A stretch of 11,869 bases of DNA from Angelakisella sp. (GTDB lineage: Bacteria; Bacillota; Clostridia; Oscillospirales; Ruminococcaceae), in NCBI GenBank assembly GCA_013316495.1, contig WSMP01000025.1, forward strand, positions 1-11,869. Reading direction: 5' to 3'. This document shows, piece by piece, positions 1-5,944 of this stretch. Position 1 is the stretch's first letter. Each line of letters opens with the position of its first letter. The position numbers and the translations under genes were made by a program. A model generated the notes under the pieces. It was not told the origin of the DNA. It did no database searches and worked only from the letters and a program-made list of their open reading frames with translations.

Positions 1-55
1 GCTGCTTGAACAATTTCTGTTCCCAAACTTTGTCTAACTTTTTGGGGTCATTTCA
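1..55 (-). mobile_element. Terminus of an IS3-family-like insertion sequence (partial, runs off left edge)
   Basis: Read on the minus strand from position 55 inward, the sequence begins TGAAATGACCCCAAAAAG and continues TTAGACA. This resembles the terminal inverted repeats of IS3-family (IS150-group) elements, which commonly read TG...TGACCCC-AAAAGTT-GACA. The rest of the element, including any transposase, would lie beyond position 1. The end sits only about 32 bp after the stop codon of the DUF1540 gene, and no terminator hairpin is visible in between, so the insertion may have displaced that gene's terminator. Only one end is visible and no target-site duplication can be tested, so a decayed fragment is equally possible. 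Confidence 0.45.
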
Positions 56-87
56 CTGGGAGAAGGGGCTGCTTTTTGGCTTTTACG

Positions 88-261
88 TCACTTCATCTGG
101 AAGGACTTGCAGTCGGTGCACTGGTCCATGGTGGGGTTCGCCTCGTGGGTACCCACCAGGATGCGCTCCAGGCTGCAATAGTTGGCGCTGTCGCAGTGGT
201 TGCGGCAGTTGGTGACGGTGCATTCGATGGAATGGTTGGCGTTGTTGCAGTTGCAGCTCAT
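88..261 (-). CDS. Small Cys-rich DUF1540 domain protein (57 aa)
   Basis: This short reading frame gives 57 residues with eight cysteines, at about 3, 5, 14, 19, 23, 29, 48 and 51. The spaced pattern I-x-C-x-V-x-x-C...C...C...I-x-V-G...C-x-x-C-x-x-F is typical of DUF1540 proteins of Clostridia. The family has no established function. The Cys pairs suggest metal (zinc or Fe-S) binding or redox chemistry, which is inference. The start is supported by an AGGAGG site nine bases before the ATG. The gene lies downstream of a strong terminator (354-400) and a leader hairpin (301-342), so it is probably its own transcription unit, although no convincing promoter hexamers were found. The IS-like end at 55 follows closely. 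Confidence 0.85.
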   Translation of the reverse strand: MSCNCNNANHSIECTVTNCRNHCDSANYCSLERILVGTHEANPTMDQCTDCKSFQMK

Positions 262-300
262 AGGAAAGCTCCTCCTGTAATCGGGATGGTTTTTCTAGAG

Positions 301-342
301 CCTGTTCAAGATCTCCGGCTGGTGCGCCAGGGGGTGAACAGG
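301..342 (-). other. Nested hairpin in the leader of the DUF1540 gene
   Basis: CCTGTTCA (301-308) pairs perfectly with TGAACAGG (335-342). A second stem, CTGG-TGCG-CCAG, nests inside. The structure lies between the upstream terminator and the ribosome binding site of the DUF1540 gene, about 25 bases before that site. It is not followed by a U tract in either direction, so it is not a normal terminator. It may be a leader element or a remnant of one. Confidence 0.45.
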
Positions 343-353
343 CTTTTAGGGAG

Positions 354-400
354 AAAAAGCGGACAGGGAAAGGAGTAAGAATGTCCCTTCCCCCGTCCGC
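354..400 (-). terminator. Rho-independent terminator of the 456-2741 operon
   Basis: On the minus strand GCGGACGGGGGAAGGG is followed by a short loop and TTTCCCTGTCCGC, giving a stem of about 15 pairs including G-U pairs. It ends directly in TTTTTC (354-358). It lies about 55 bases after the TAA stop of the NERD-like gene and separates that operon from the DUF1540 gene. Confidence 0.85.
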
Positions 401-455
401 AGGATTATTGTGCGCAAAATGATCTCCCTTTATCCCAACCGGAAGAAAATGACAT

Positions 456-1853
456 TTATTTGCGTGTATAGGTGCGGTGGGGCAGGTGGTCGGCGGCCTT
501 GCGCAGGCGGCGGAACTCCCGCAGGGGGCCGTGCTCCAGCAGGTCCATGGCGGCGGTATAGTCCGGCAGGGCGTAGGCGGAGGGCGCCGCCCCCTGGGAC
601 TGGAAAATCTGGTACAGCTCGTCCACCTGCTGGGGGGTGAAGACCTCCGCCCTGGAGGTGATAAGGTCCCGCACCGCCTCCGGCCGCAGAATGGTGCAGG
701 GGCTGGTGTGCTGGAAGGGGGCCTTGCCGGCCACCGAAAGGATGGGCTGGATGAGGCTGCTCCCCTTGCCGGGGGCCATCTTCTCCAGCACTGGGCTGAA
801 GTAATCCCACAGGAAGACCGCCCGCAGAAGGCCGGGGGCCGCCGCGGCGTCCGCCGAAAAGGAGCTTTCCCCGCTGAAGTACAGCGCCTCCACCGGATAG
901 ATGCCGGAGGTGGAAAGCACCAGGGCATCGCATTCGGCGGAGCGGCCGTCCCGCACCACCCGGTAATGGTACAGCACCCGGAAGCCGGGGGGCGGCGGGG
1001 GCTGGCGCTTGTTCAGCGCCTTCTGGAGGGGCTCCAGGGCCCGGACCCTGCCCACCAGCTCCCGACGGCGCTGATCATAATCCTGAATCAGCAGGCCCAA
1101 ATGGCGGCGGAGGGTCCGCTGGAGGATAAGGAACCATTGGCGCATCGCCACCGCCATAAAGAAGTGGTCGTTGGGGTGGTCGGGGTAAAGAATCAAGGCG
1201 GCCTCCCGCATCTCCCGGTTGGGGCGGCGCATGGACCAGGCGGCGTAGATCACCTTCAAAAAGTTTTCGTCGGAGGCCTCCTCCACCTGCTTTAAAAGCC
1301 CCTTGGCCTGGGACATCCGGGGGCGGATCTGGTCCAGATAGGCGGCCTGCTGCTCCAGGTCCAGCACCATGGGCCGGTAGGAGGGGGGCAGTAGCAGCTC
1401 CCGGTTGTGGTCCTCCAGGTAGAAGCGGATGTAAAGGGTCTTGATGGTGTTGTGGATGCTCAGCGGCTTAAAGGGCAGCGCCTCCTCCCTGGCCATGGGG
1501 AGGGAAGCGGTGTCCTCCCGGTATTCGGCGGCGGAATAGAGCTTGCGCAGGGGGACCTTTTTCTCCAGGCAGCCGTCCAGGTTCTGGGAAAGGCACCGGC
1601 GCTGGGCCCGGTCGGTGATGCGCCCCCGGTAGGCGGGCCAAAGGGCGGAGCCATCCACCTGGGCCAGGTCCCCCACAATCTCCCGCCCCAGGTCGCACTG
1701 GCGAGCGATGCCCTCCAGACGCTTGCGGGTCTCCGGGGTGAGGCCCTCCGGCCGGGGAGGGGCGTCGGTGCGGGGGCTCCGAAGGAGAAGGTATCCGGCC
1801 GCCGCTCCCAAAACCAGAAGCAGCACCAGGGCGGCAATGAGAAAGGTTATCAT
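456..1853 (-). CDS. Membrane-anchored protein with degenerate NERD-like domain (465 aa)
   Basis: Residues 2-24 form one hydrophobic segment followed by a basic residue, as in an N-terminal membrane anchor with the rest probably cytoplasmic. Residues 40-285 look helical and charged and have no family I recognise. A proline run at about 285-289 leads into residues 290-400, which resemble a NERD (nuclease-related) domain: E307-x-D309-x-LVL-x-x-x-GIYPVE322-x-x-x-FSG, then a hydrophobic PILSVAG segment. In canonical NERD domains the second acidic residue is followed by V/I-K. Here the Lys position is Leu (VEALYFSG), so nuclease activity is doubtful. AGGAGG lies about 11 bases before the ATG. The gene follows the 1875-2741 gene by 21 bp and ends in a strong terminator, so the two form an operon. 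The NERD assignment is inference from pattern only. Confidence 0.7.
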   Translation of the reverse strand: MITFLIAALVLLLVLGAAAGYLLLRSPRTDAPPRPEGLTPETRKRLEGIARQCDLGREIVGDLAQVDGSALWPAYRGRITDRAQRRCLSQNLDGCLEKKVPLRKLYSAAEYREDTASLPMAREEALPFKPLSIHNTIKTLYIRFYLEDHNRELLLPPSYRPMVLDLEQQAAYLDQIRPRMSQAKGLLKQVEEASDENFLKVIYAAWSMRRPNREMREAALILYPDHPNDHFFMAVAMRQWFLILQRTLRRHLGLLIQDYDQRRRELVGRVRALEPLQKALNKRQPPPPPGFRVLYHYRVVRDGRSAECDALVLSTSGIYPVEALYFSGESSFSADAAAAPGLLRAVFLWDYFSPVLEKMAPGKGSSLIQPILSVAGKAPFQHTSPCTILRPEAVRDLITSRAEVFTPQQVDELYQIFQSQGAAPSAYALPDYTAAMDLLEHGPLREFRRLRKAADHLPHRTYTRK

Positions 1854-1874
1854 ATGGGGCTGACCTCCTATCTG

Positions 1875-2741
1875 TTAATTTCCGCCGAAGAGGCGGCTGA
1901 AGAAGCCCTTCTTCTTCGGGGCGGCCTCCTTTGGCGGGGACGGCGGTTTTGGAGCCTCTTCCGGGGGATCCGGCGGCAGCACCACCTGGCTCACCTGGCG
2001 GCTCACCTGGACGTTGGCGGGATCGCCCCCGCTTTGGCGGATGGCCTCCTCCAGCTGGTGCTTCGCTGTCTCGGCGTAAATCATCACGCCGTCCATATCG
2101 CAGTTCATCAGGTAGGAGCGGCAGTTGGTGCTCCGGAGGTCCATGGGGTTGGGCTCCACCACCTCGGTGGCCTCCAAAAGCCCCAGCCGCTCTTTTTTCG
2201 CGTGGAGCAGCGCCTTTAAAAACACCGGCAGGGTGTTGCCAAAGCATTGGCGCAGGGGGCCCTCCACCTTGCCGCTTTCGTAGTCCTCCAGCAGCCGGGG
2301 GACCTCCTTTTCCGGGATGTACACCCCGCCGCAGTAGTTTTCGTAGATGCGGTTGCGCACCGGGTTTTGGAGCTTCGGCCCCAGGATATCCTGGAAGGGG
2401 AGGGTGTAGGAGGCCATGTGGGGATCCATTTCCGCCAGGCCGGAGTAGATGCCGCCCCTGGTGTAGTAGTAGGTGCGGAACATCCCCTGGACCATGGCCA
2501 GCAGAAAGCTGTGGGTCTTGTCAAAGGGCGTGTCCGGGGGGATCCCCGCCCCCTGCTCCAGCATTCCCCGGTACCCCTGCTTGCAGGAGTCCTCGTACCC
2601 CGCCTCTTTTCCCATCCGGTACTGCTTGGCGAAGGACATGGCGGTGGCGTAGTCCCCCCGCCGGGCCTCCTCCAGCCGGTCAAAATACCAAAGGAACATC
2701 TCCTCCTGACTGATGGGGTGCCAGGTCACATCAAATCCCAT
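1875..2741 (-). CDS. Hypothetical protein with Pro-rich linker and basic aromatic tail (288 aa)
   Basis: No recognised family. Residues 1-235 appear to be a soluble, mostly helical domain (start MGFDVTWHPISQEEMFLWYF) with aromatic-rich stretches such as MFRTYYYTRGG and scattered Cys. Residues 250-275 are Pro/Glu/Lys-rich. The protein ends KKKGFFSRLFGGN, a short basic aromatic tail of the kind that can bind a membrane surface or a partner. The reading frame extends 27 codons further upstream, but that stretch is a lysine-rich translation of a purine/pyrimidine hairpin. The start at 2741 has an AAGGAGGG site eight bases upstream. It is the first gene of an operon with the membrane-anchored NERD-like protein, so the two products probably work together at the membrane (inference). 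Confidence 0.75.
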   Translation of the reverse strand: MGFDVTWHPISQEEMFLWYFDRLEEARRGDYATAMSFAKQYRMGKEAGYEDSCKQGYRGMLEQGAGIPPDTPFDKTHSFLLAMVQGMFRTYYYTRGGIYSGLAEMDPHMASYTLPFQDILGPKLQNPVRNRIYENYCGGVYIPEKEVPRLLEDYESGKVEGPLRQCFGNTLPVFLKALLHAKKERLGLLEATEVVEPNPMDLRSTNCRSYLMNCDMDGVMIYAETAKHQLEEAIRQSGGDPANVQVSRQVSQVVLPPDPPEEAPKPPSPPKEAAPKKKGFFSRLFGGN

Positions 2742-2801
2742 TGCGCTTTCCCTCCTTGCAAAGAGAGCGTATTTCTTCTTTTTCTTTTCACGGGAAAAGA
2801 A

Positions 2802-3221
2802 CCGGCGTGCCGTCGGCATCACGCCCTACCCGCCCCCTTTGGGGGCTTAACCCTTCAAAGGGCGAAAGTGGCTGCCTGGAGTTTTAGGCAGTAGGGCCGA
2901 AGGCCTCCGGCGTGCCGCCGGTGTCACGCCCTACCCGCCCCCTTTGGGGGCTTAACCCTTCGGAGAGCGAAAGTGACTGCCTGGAGTTTTAGCCAGCAGG
3001 GCCGAAGGCCTCCGGCGTGCCGCCGGTGTCACGCCCTACCCGCCCCCTTTGGGGGCTTAACCCTTCGGAGAGCGAAAGTAACTGCCTGGAGTCTTAGCCA
3101 GCAGGGCCGAAGACCGCCGGCGTGCCGCCGGTGTCACGCCCTACCCGCCCCCTTTGGGGGCTTAACCCTTCGGAGAACGAAAGTGACTGCCTGGAGTTTT
3201 AGCCAGCAGGGCCGAAGGCCG
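2802..3221 (+). repeat. Four tandem 105-bp structured repeats
   Basis: Units begin at 2802, 2907, 3012 and 3117, an exact 105-bp period with only a few differences per unit. Each unit carries in order a hairpin CCGGCG-TGC-CGCCGG, a hairpin GCCCCC-TTT-GGGGGC, a CTTCGGAG motif, and a stem around CTGG-AGTTTTAG-CCAG. In unit 1 the last stem is instead CTGCCT...AGGCAG, still paired, and the first stem has CGTCGG, keeping pairing through G-U. Because 105 is divisible by three, a plus-strand frame stays open through it (2973-3479), but that frame is repeat-derived. Related 101-bp units lie inverted at 11714-11869. The array is not a CRISPR because there are no unique spacers. Confidence 0.95.
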
Positions 3222-3313
3222 GTAAAGTTTCGGTCAAGCCTTTTCAAAGGGTTGGGCGAAGCCCACGTGCCCGAAGGGACGCGAAGCGGCCCGTTAGGGC
3301 TGGGGGAGCCGAG

Positions 3314-3505
3314 GGGGCTGACCGGTCGCGGAGCGAAGCACAGGCGATGGAAGCCCCAGTGGGGCTTCCAAGGTCACGTTCCCGACCATAGGGAGGGATG
3401 CCCCCCGGTCGCCCGTCGCAACGGGCGAAATGCTTTACCGGAGGGAGCATTTTTCTTTGCTTCTTTCTTTTTGCGATAGAAAAAGAAAGAAGGAAGCCTT
3501 GCGCC
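3314..3505 (+). repeat. Composite hairpin repeat element, copy A
   Basis: Ordered modules shared with 8151-8350: GACCGGTCGCGGAGCGAAGC, then the stem-loop TGGAAGCCCC-AGT-GGGGCTTCCA (3348-3370), then a conserved block containing ACGTTCCCGACC and AGGGAGGGATGCCCCC (to 3406), a variable segment, a long pyrimidine/purine hairpin (3460-3492) and GCCTTGCGCC (3496-3505). The variable segment holds CGCCCGT-CGCA-ACGGGCG and an ATGCT...AGCAT stem followed by TTTTT. No gene is supported here. The 92 bases before it (3222-3313) contain further short-loop hairpins, such as TGGGC-GAA-GCCCA, but nothing identifiable. Confidence 0.8.
3460..3492. repeat. Pyrimidine/purine hairpin
   Basis: CTTCTTTCTTTTT pairs perfectly over 13 bp with AAAAAGAAAGAAG across a 7-base loop. 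It is preceded by TTTCTTTG. The same design recurs at 7690-7723 on the other strand (including the TTTGCTTCTTT entry) and as a shorter version at about 2777-2796. It could stop transcription in either direction because one arm is U-rich on each strand. Copy-to-copy changes occur in both arms. Confidence 0.8.
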
Positions 3506-3591
3506 CTATGCCGAGGGTGGCACCCTGGACGAGGGGCGGCGGGTCTTTTGGTGACAAACGGCGGCAGCCGTTTGGAGCTGAAAAGCCCGAC

Positions 3592-3653
3592 GGGCCGGTG
3601 CCAGGGGGTCGCGCGGGCTGCCCATCAAAAACATGCCAGTGGCATGTTTTTGA
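3592..3653 (+). repeat. Palindromic terminator-bearing repeat, copy 1
   Basis: GGGCCGGTGCCAGGGGG, TCGCGCGGGCTGCCCA and the palindrome at 3625-3653 form a block repeated almost identically on the minus strand at 11657-11719. The two copies differ at two positions in the roughly 33-base lead-in. Their palindrome centres differ (GCC-AGT-GGC against CC-CACCA-GG) while remaining self-complementary. Confidence 0.85.
3625..3653 (-). terminator. Terminator of nfnB, palindromic
   Basis: TCAAAAACATGCC and GGCATGTTTTTGA form a perfect 13-bp stem with a 3-base loop, beginning six bases after the nfnB stop. The T run lies inside the 3' arm, so it would work in both directions. It is the distal half of a repeated element (see 3592-3653). 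Confidence 0.75.
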
Positions 3654-3659
3654 GACCTG

Positions 3660-5066
3660 TCACCCCTCGTTCCTTGCCCCCTCCAGGTCCTCCAAAATAG
3701 CCTGGGCGGCGGTCTTCCCCGCCCCCATCGCCAGGATGACCGTGGCCGCGCCGGTGACGGCGTCCCCACCGGCGTAGACCCCCTTCCGGGAGGTGCGGCC
3801 CATCTCGTCGGCCACAATGCCTCCCCACCGCTGGGTCTCCAGGCCGGGGGTGCTCCTGGTGAGCAAGGGGTTGGGGCTGGTGCCAATCGCCATGATAACG
3901 CAGTCCGCCGGGACCTCCGCAAAGGCGCCGGGTATTTCCACCGGACGGCGGCGGCCAGAAGGATCCGGCTCCCCCAGCTCCATCTGGGCGCATTTTACCG
4001 AGACGGCCCAGCCATTTTCATCCCCGGCAATCTCCACCGGGTTGTGCAGCAGGCGGAAGACGATGCCCTCCTCCTGGGCGTGCTCCACCTCCTCGGCGCG
4101 GGCGGGAAGCTCCTCCATGCTGCGCCGGTAGACGATGGAAACCTCCTCCGCCCCCAGGCGCAGGGCGCACCGGGCGGCGTCCATCGCAACGTTGCCGCCC
4201 CCCACCACCACCGCCCGCCGGGGGCGCTGGACCGGGGTGGAACTCCCCTCTTCATAGGCCTTCATCAGGTTCACCCTGGTGAGGAACTCGTTTGCGGAAT
4301 AGACCCCCTTCAGGTTTTCCCCTGGGATGTTCATAAACCGGGGGAGGCCCGCGCCGCTGCCAATGAACACCGCCTGGTATTCCTCCAGCAGCTCGTCGAT
4401 GGTGAGGCTCCGCCCCGCCACCGCGTTGGTAACTACCGTCACCCCCAGCTCCTCCAGGGCCTCGATCTCCCGCCGGACAATATCTTTGGGAAGACGAAAC
4501 TCCGGAATGCCGTAGACCAGCACCCCGCCGGGGGTGTGCAGCGCCTCATAGATGGTGACAGCGCAGCCGTTTTTCGCCAGCTCCCCGGCACAGCTGAGCC
4601 CCGCCGGGCCGCTGCCGATAACCGCTATTTTGGGGGCCTTCTCCCCGGCCCTGGGGGGCACAGGGGACTTTTCCCCCTGGGCGGCCTGCCAGTCGGCGGC
4701 GAACCGCTCCACCCGGCCGATGCCCACCGGCTCCCCCTTGATGCCCCGGACGCACCGGGCCTCGCACTGGGTCTCCTGGGGGCAAACCCTGCCGCAGACA
4801 GCGGGGAGGGAGCTGGCCTGGGAGAGCACCTGGAAAGCTCCGGAAAAATCCTGCTCCGCCGCCCGCTCCAAAAAGGCGGGGATATCAATGCGCACCGGGC
4901 AGCCCTCCACACAGGGCTTGTTTTTGCAGTGGAGGCACCGGGCGGCCTCGGACGCCGCCTGCTCCGGGGTGTACCCCAGGGCCACCTCCGAAAAATTCCT
5001 CCGGCGCTCCTCCGGGGGCTGCACCGGCATGGGGTTCTTTTTGGGCTCCATATTCCTCCCCGCCAT
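3660..5066 (-). CDS. nfnB: NADH-dependent reduced ferredoxin:NADP+ oxidoreductase, subunit B (NfnB; GltD-like)
   Basis: The 468-residue product is the large subunit of the cytoplasmic electron-bifurcating Nfn complex, which couples NADPH, NADH and ferredoxin. Cys44-x2-Cys47-x4-Cys52-x3-Cys56 and Cys91-x3-Cys95-x5-Cys101-x3-Cys105 are the two N-terminal [4Fe-4S] regions. GSGPAG (151-156) is the FAD Rossmann motif and GGGNVAMD (289-296) the NADP(H)-binding fold. YAGGDAVTGAATV (431-443) is the C-terminal FAD motif. Length and domain order match the family. The ATG overlaps the nfnA stop (TGATG), with AAGGAGGTG eight bases upstream. A second in-frame ATG five codons later has a poorly spaced site. 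Related GltD subunits of glutamate synthase are the main alternative, but the adjacent nfnA decides for Nfn. Confidence 0.93.
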   Translation of the reverse strand: MAGRNMEPKKNPMPVQPPEERRRNFSEVALGYTPEQAASEAARCLHCKNKPCVEGCPVRIDIPAFLERAAEQDFSGAFQVLSQASSLPAVCGRVCPQETQCEARCVRGIKGEPVGIGRVERFAADWQAAQGEKSPVPPRAGEKAPKIAVIGSGPAGLSCAGELAKNGCAVTIYEALHTPGGVLVYGIPEFRLPKDIVRREIEALEELGVTVVTNAVAGRSLTIDELLEEYQAVFIGSGAGLPRFMNIPGENLKGVYSANEFLTRVNLMKAYEEGSSTPVQRPRRAVVVGGGNVAMDAARCALRLGAEEVSIVYRRSMEELPARAEEVEHAQEEGIVFRLLHNPVEIAGDENGWAVSVKCAQMELGEPDPSGRRRPVEIPGAFAEVPADCVIMAIGTSPNPLLTRSTPGLETQRWGGIVADEMGRTSRKGVYAGGDAVTGAATVILAMGAGKTAAQAILEDLEGARNEG

Positions 5067-5911
5067 CAGCCGGACACCTCCTTTTGGAACAGGTTGCAGT
5101 GCTCCTCCCTGGCGCGGCCCTCCTGGCTCCGGTAGGCGGAGGAGCGGGCGATGGCCTCGTCAAAGTCCACCTGGTGCCCGTCAAAATCCGGGCCGTCCAC
5201 ACAGGCAAACTTCACCTTGCCCCCCACCGTCAGGCGGCAGCCGCCGCACATCCCGGTGCCGTCCACCATCAGGGGGTTCATGCTCACCACCGTGGGGATG
5301 CTGTATTTTTTGGTCAGGGCAGAGACGAATTTCATCATCACCAGGGGGCCGATGGCAATGACCTGCTGGTAGCCCTCCCCCCCTTGGATGAGAGCCTCCA
5401 GGGCGGTGGTCACCAGCCCCTTTTCCCCGGCGGAGCCGTCGTCGGTCATCAGAATATATTTTTGGGACGCGGCCCGGAACTCTTCCTCCAAAATCACCAG
5501 TTCCTTGCTGCGAAAGCCCACAATGGCGTGGACCTCCGCCCCCTCCTGGTGGAGCTTCTGGGCGATGGGCAAGGCGATGGCGCAGCCCACGCCGCCCCCC
5601 ACCACAGCCACCTTGCCCAGGCCCTGGGTGTGGGAGGGGGTGCCCAAAGGCCCCGCAAAGTCCTGGATGAAATCCCCCTCCTCCAGGCGGCCCAGGGCCA
5701 TGGTGGAGGCCCCCACCAGCTGGAAGATGATGGTGACGGTGCCCTTCTCCCGGTCGTAACCGGCGATGGTGAGGGGGATGCGCTCCCCCTTCTCATCCAC
5801 CCGCAGGATGATAAACTGCCCCGGCTGGGCCCGGCGGGCCACCAGGGGAGCCTCCACCACCATCCGGGTGACGGTGGGGTTCAGCGCTTCCTTTTTCAGT
5901 ATACGGTACAT
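5066..5911 (-). CDS. nfnA: NADH-dependent reduced ferredoxin:NADP+ oxidoreductase, subunit A (NfnA)
   Basis: The 281-residue product is the small FAD and [2Fe-2S] subunit that accepts NADH electrons in the Nfn complex. A ferredoxin-reductase FAD domain carries RIPLTIAGYD (44-53), followed by an NAD-binding fold with VAVVGGGVGCA (101-111). The C-terminal motif DGTGMCGGC...ACVDGP supplies Cys222, Cys225 and Cys237. Asp218 is the likely fourth ligand, by analogy with the known one-Asp three-Cys cluster of NfnA. A TTG 11 codons upstream (5944) is also in frame, but it lacks a ribosome binding site and abuts the preceding stop. MYRIL at 5911 matches the usual family start, although its own site (GGCGAG) is weak. 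It is translationally coupled to nfnB and lies 33 bp after the lipoprotein gene. Confidence 0.92.
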   Translation of the reverse strand: MYRILKKEALNPTVTRMVVEAPLVARRAQPGQFIILRVDEKGERIPLTIAGYDREKGTVTIIFQLVGASTMALGRLEEGDFIQDFAGPLGTPSHTQGLGKVAVVGGGVGCAIALPIAQKLHQEGAEVHAIVGFRSKELVILEEEFRAASQKYILMTDDGSAGEKGLVTTALEALIQGGEGYQQVIAIGPLVMMKFVSALTKKYSIPTVVSMNPLMVDGTGMCGGCRLTVGGKVKFACVDGPDFDGHQVDFDEAIARSSAYRSQEGRAREEHCNLFQKEVSG

Positions 5912-5944
5912 GGAACAGAACTCGCCTCGCTTTTTTCTTTGCAA

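Noticed and set aside
83..928. Minus-strand frame overlapping the DUF1540 gene, terminator and NERD-like gene
   Set aside because: It crosses a strong terminator, overlaps two better-supported genes in other frames and has a composition typical of out-of-frame GC-rich DNA.
2742..2822. N-terminal extension of the 1875-2741 gene
   Set aside because: It encodes a Lys-rich stretch read from a purine/pyrimidine hairpin and repeat DNA. A strong ribosome binding site marks the start at 2741.
2802..3221. CRISPR array
   Set aside because: Units are contiguous 105-bp repeats with no unique spacers and no cas genes are present.
2973..3479. Plus-strand open frame with 35-residue repeats
   Set aside because: The 105-bp repeat length is a multiple of three, which keeps the frame open. 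Differences between units follow hairpin pairing rather than codons, and there is no ribosome binding site.
4044..5135. Long plus-strand frame opposite nfnB
   Set aside because: It is an antisense shadow of a clear, conserved gene. High GC leaves few stop codons on the opposite strand. The same applies to 8414-9424, 5084-5953, 477-1295, 1407-2219 and the minus frame 9647-10600.
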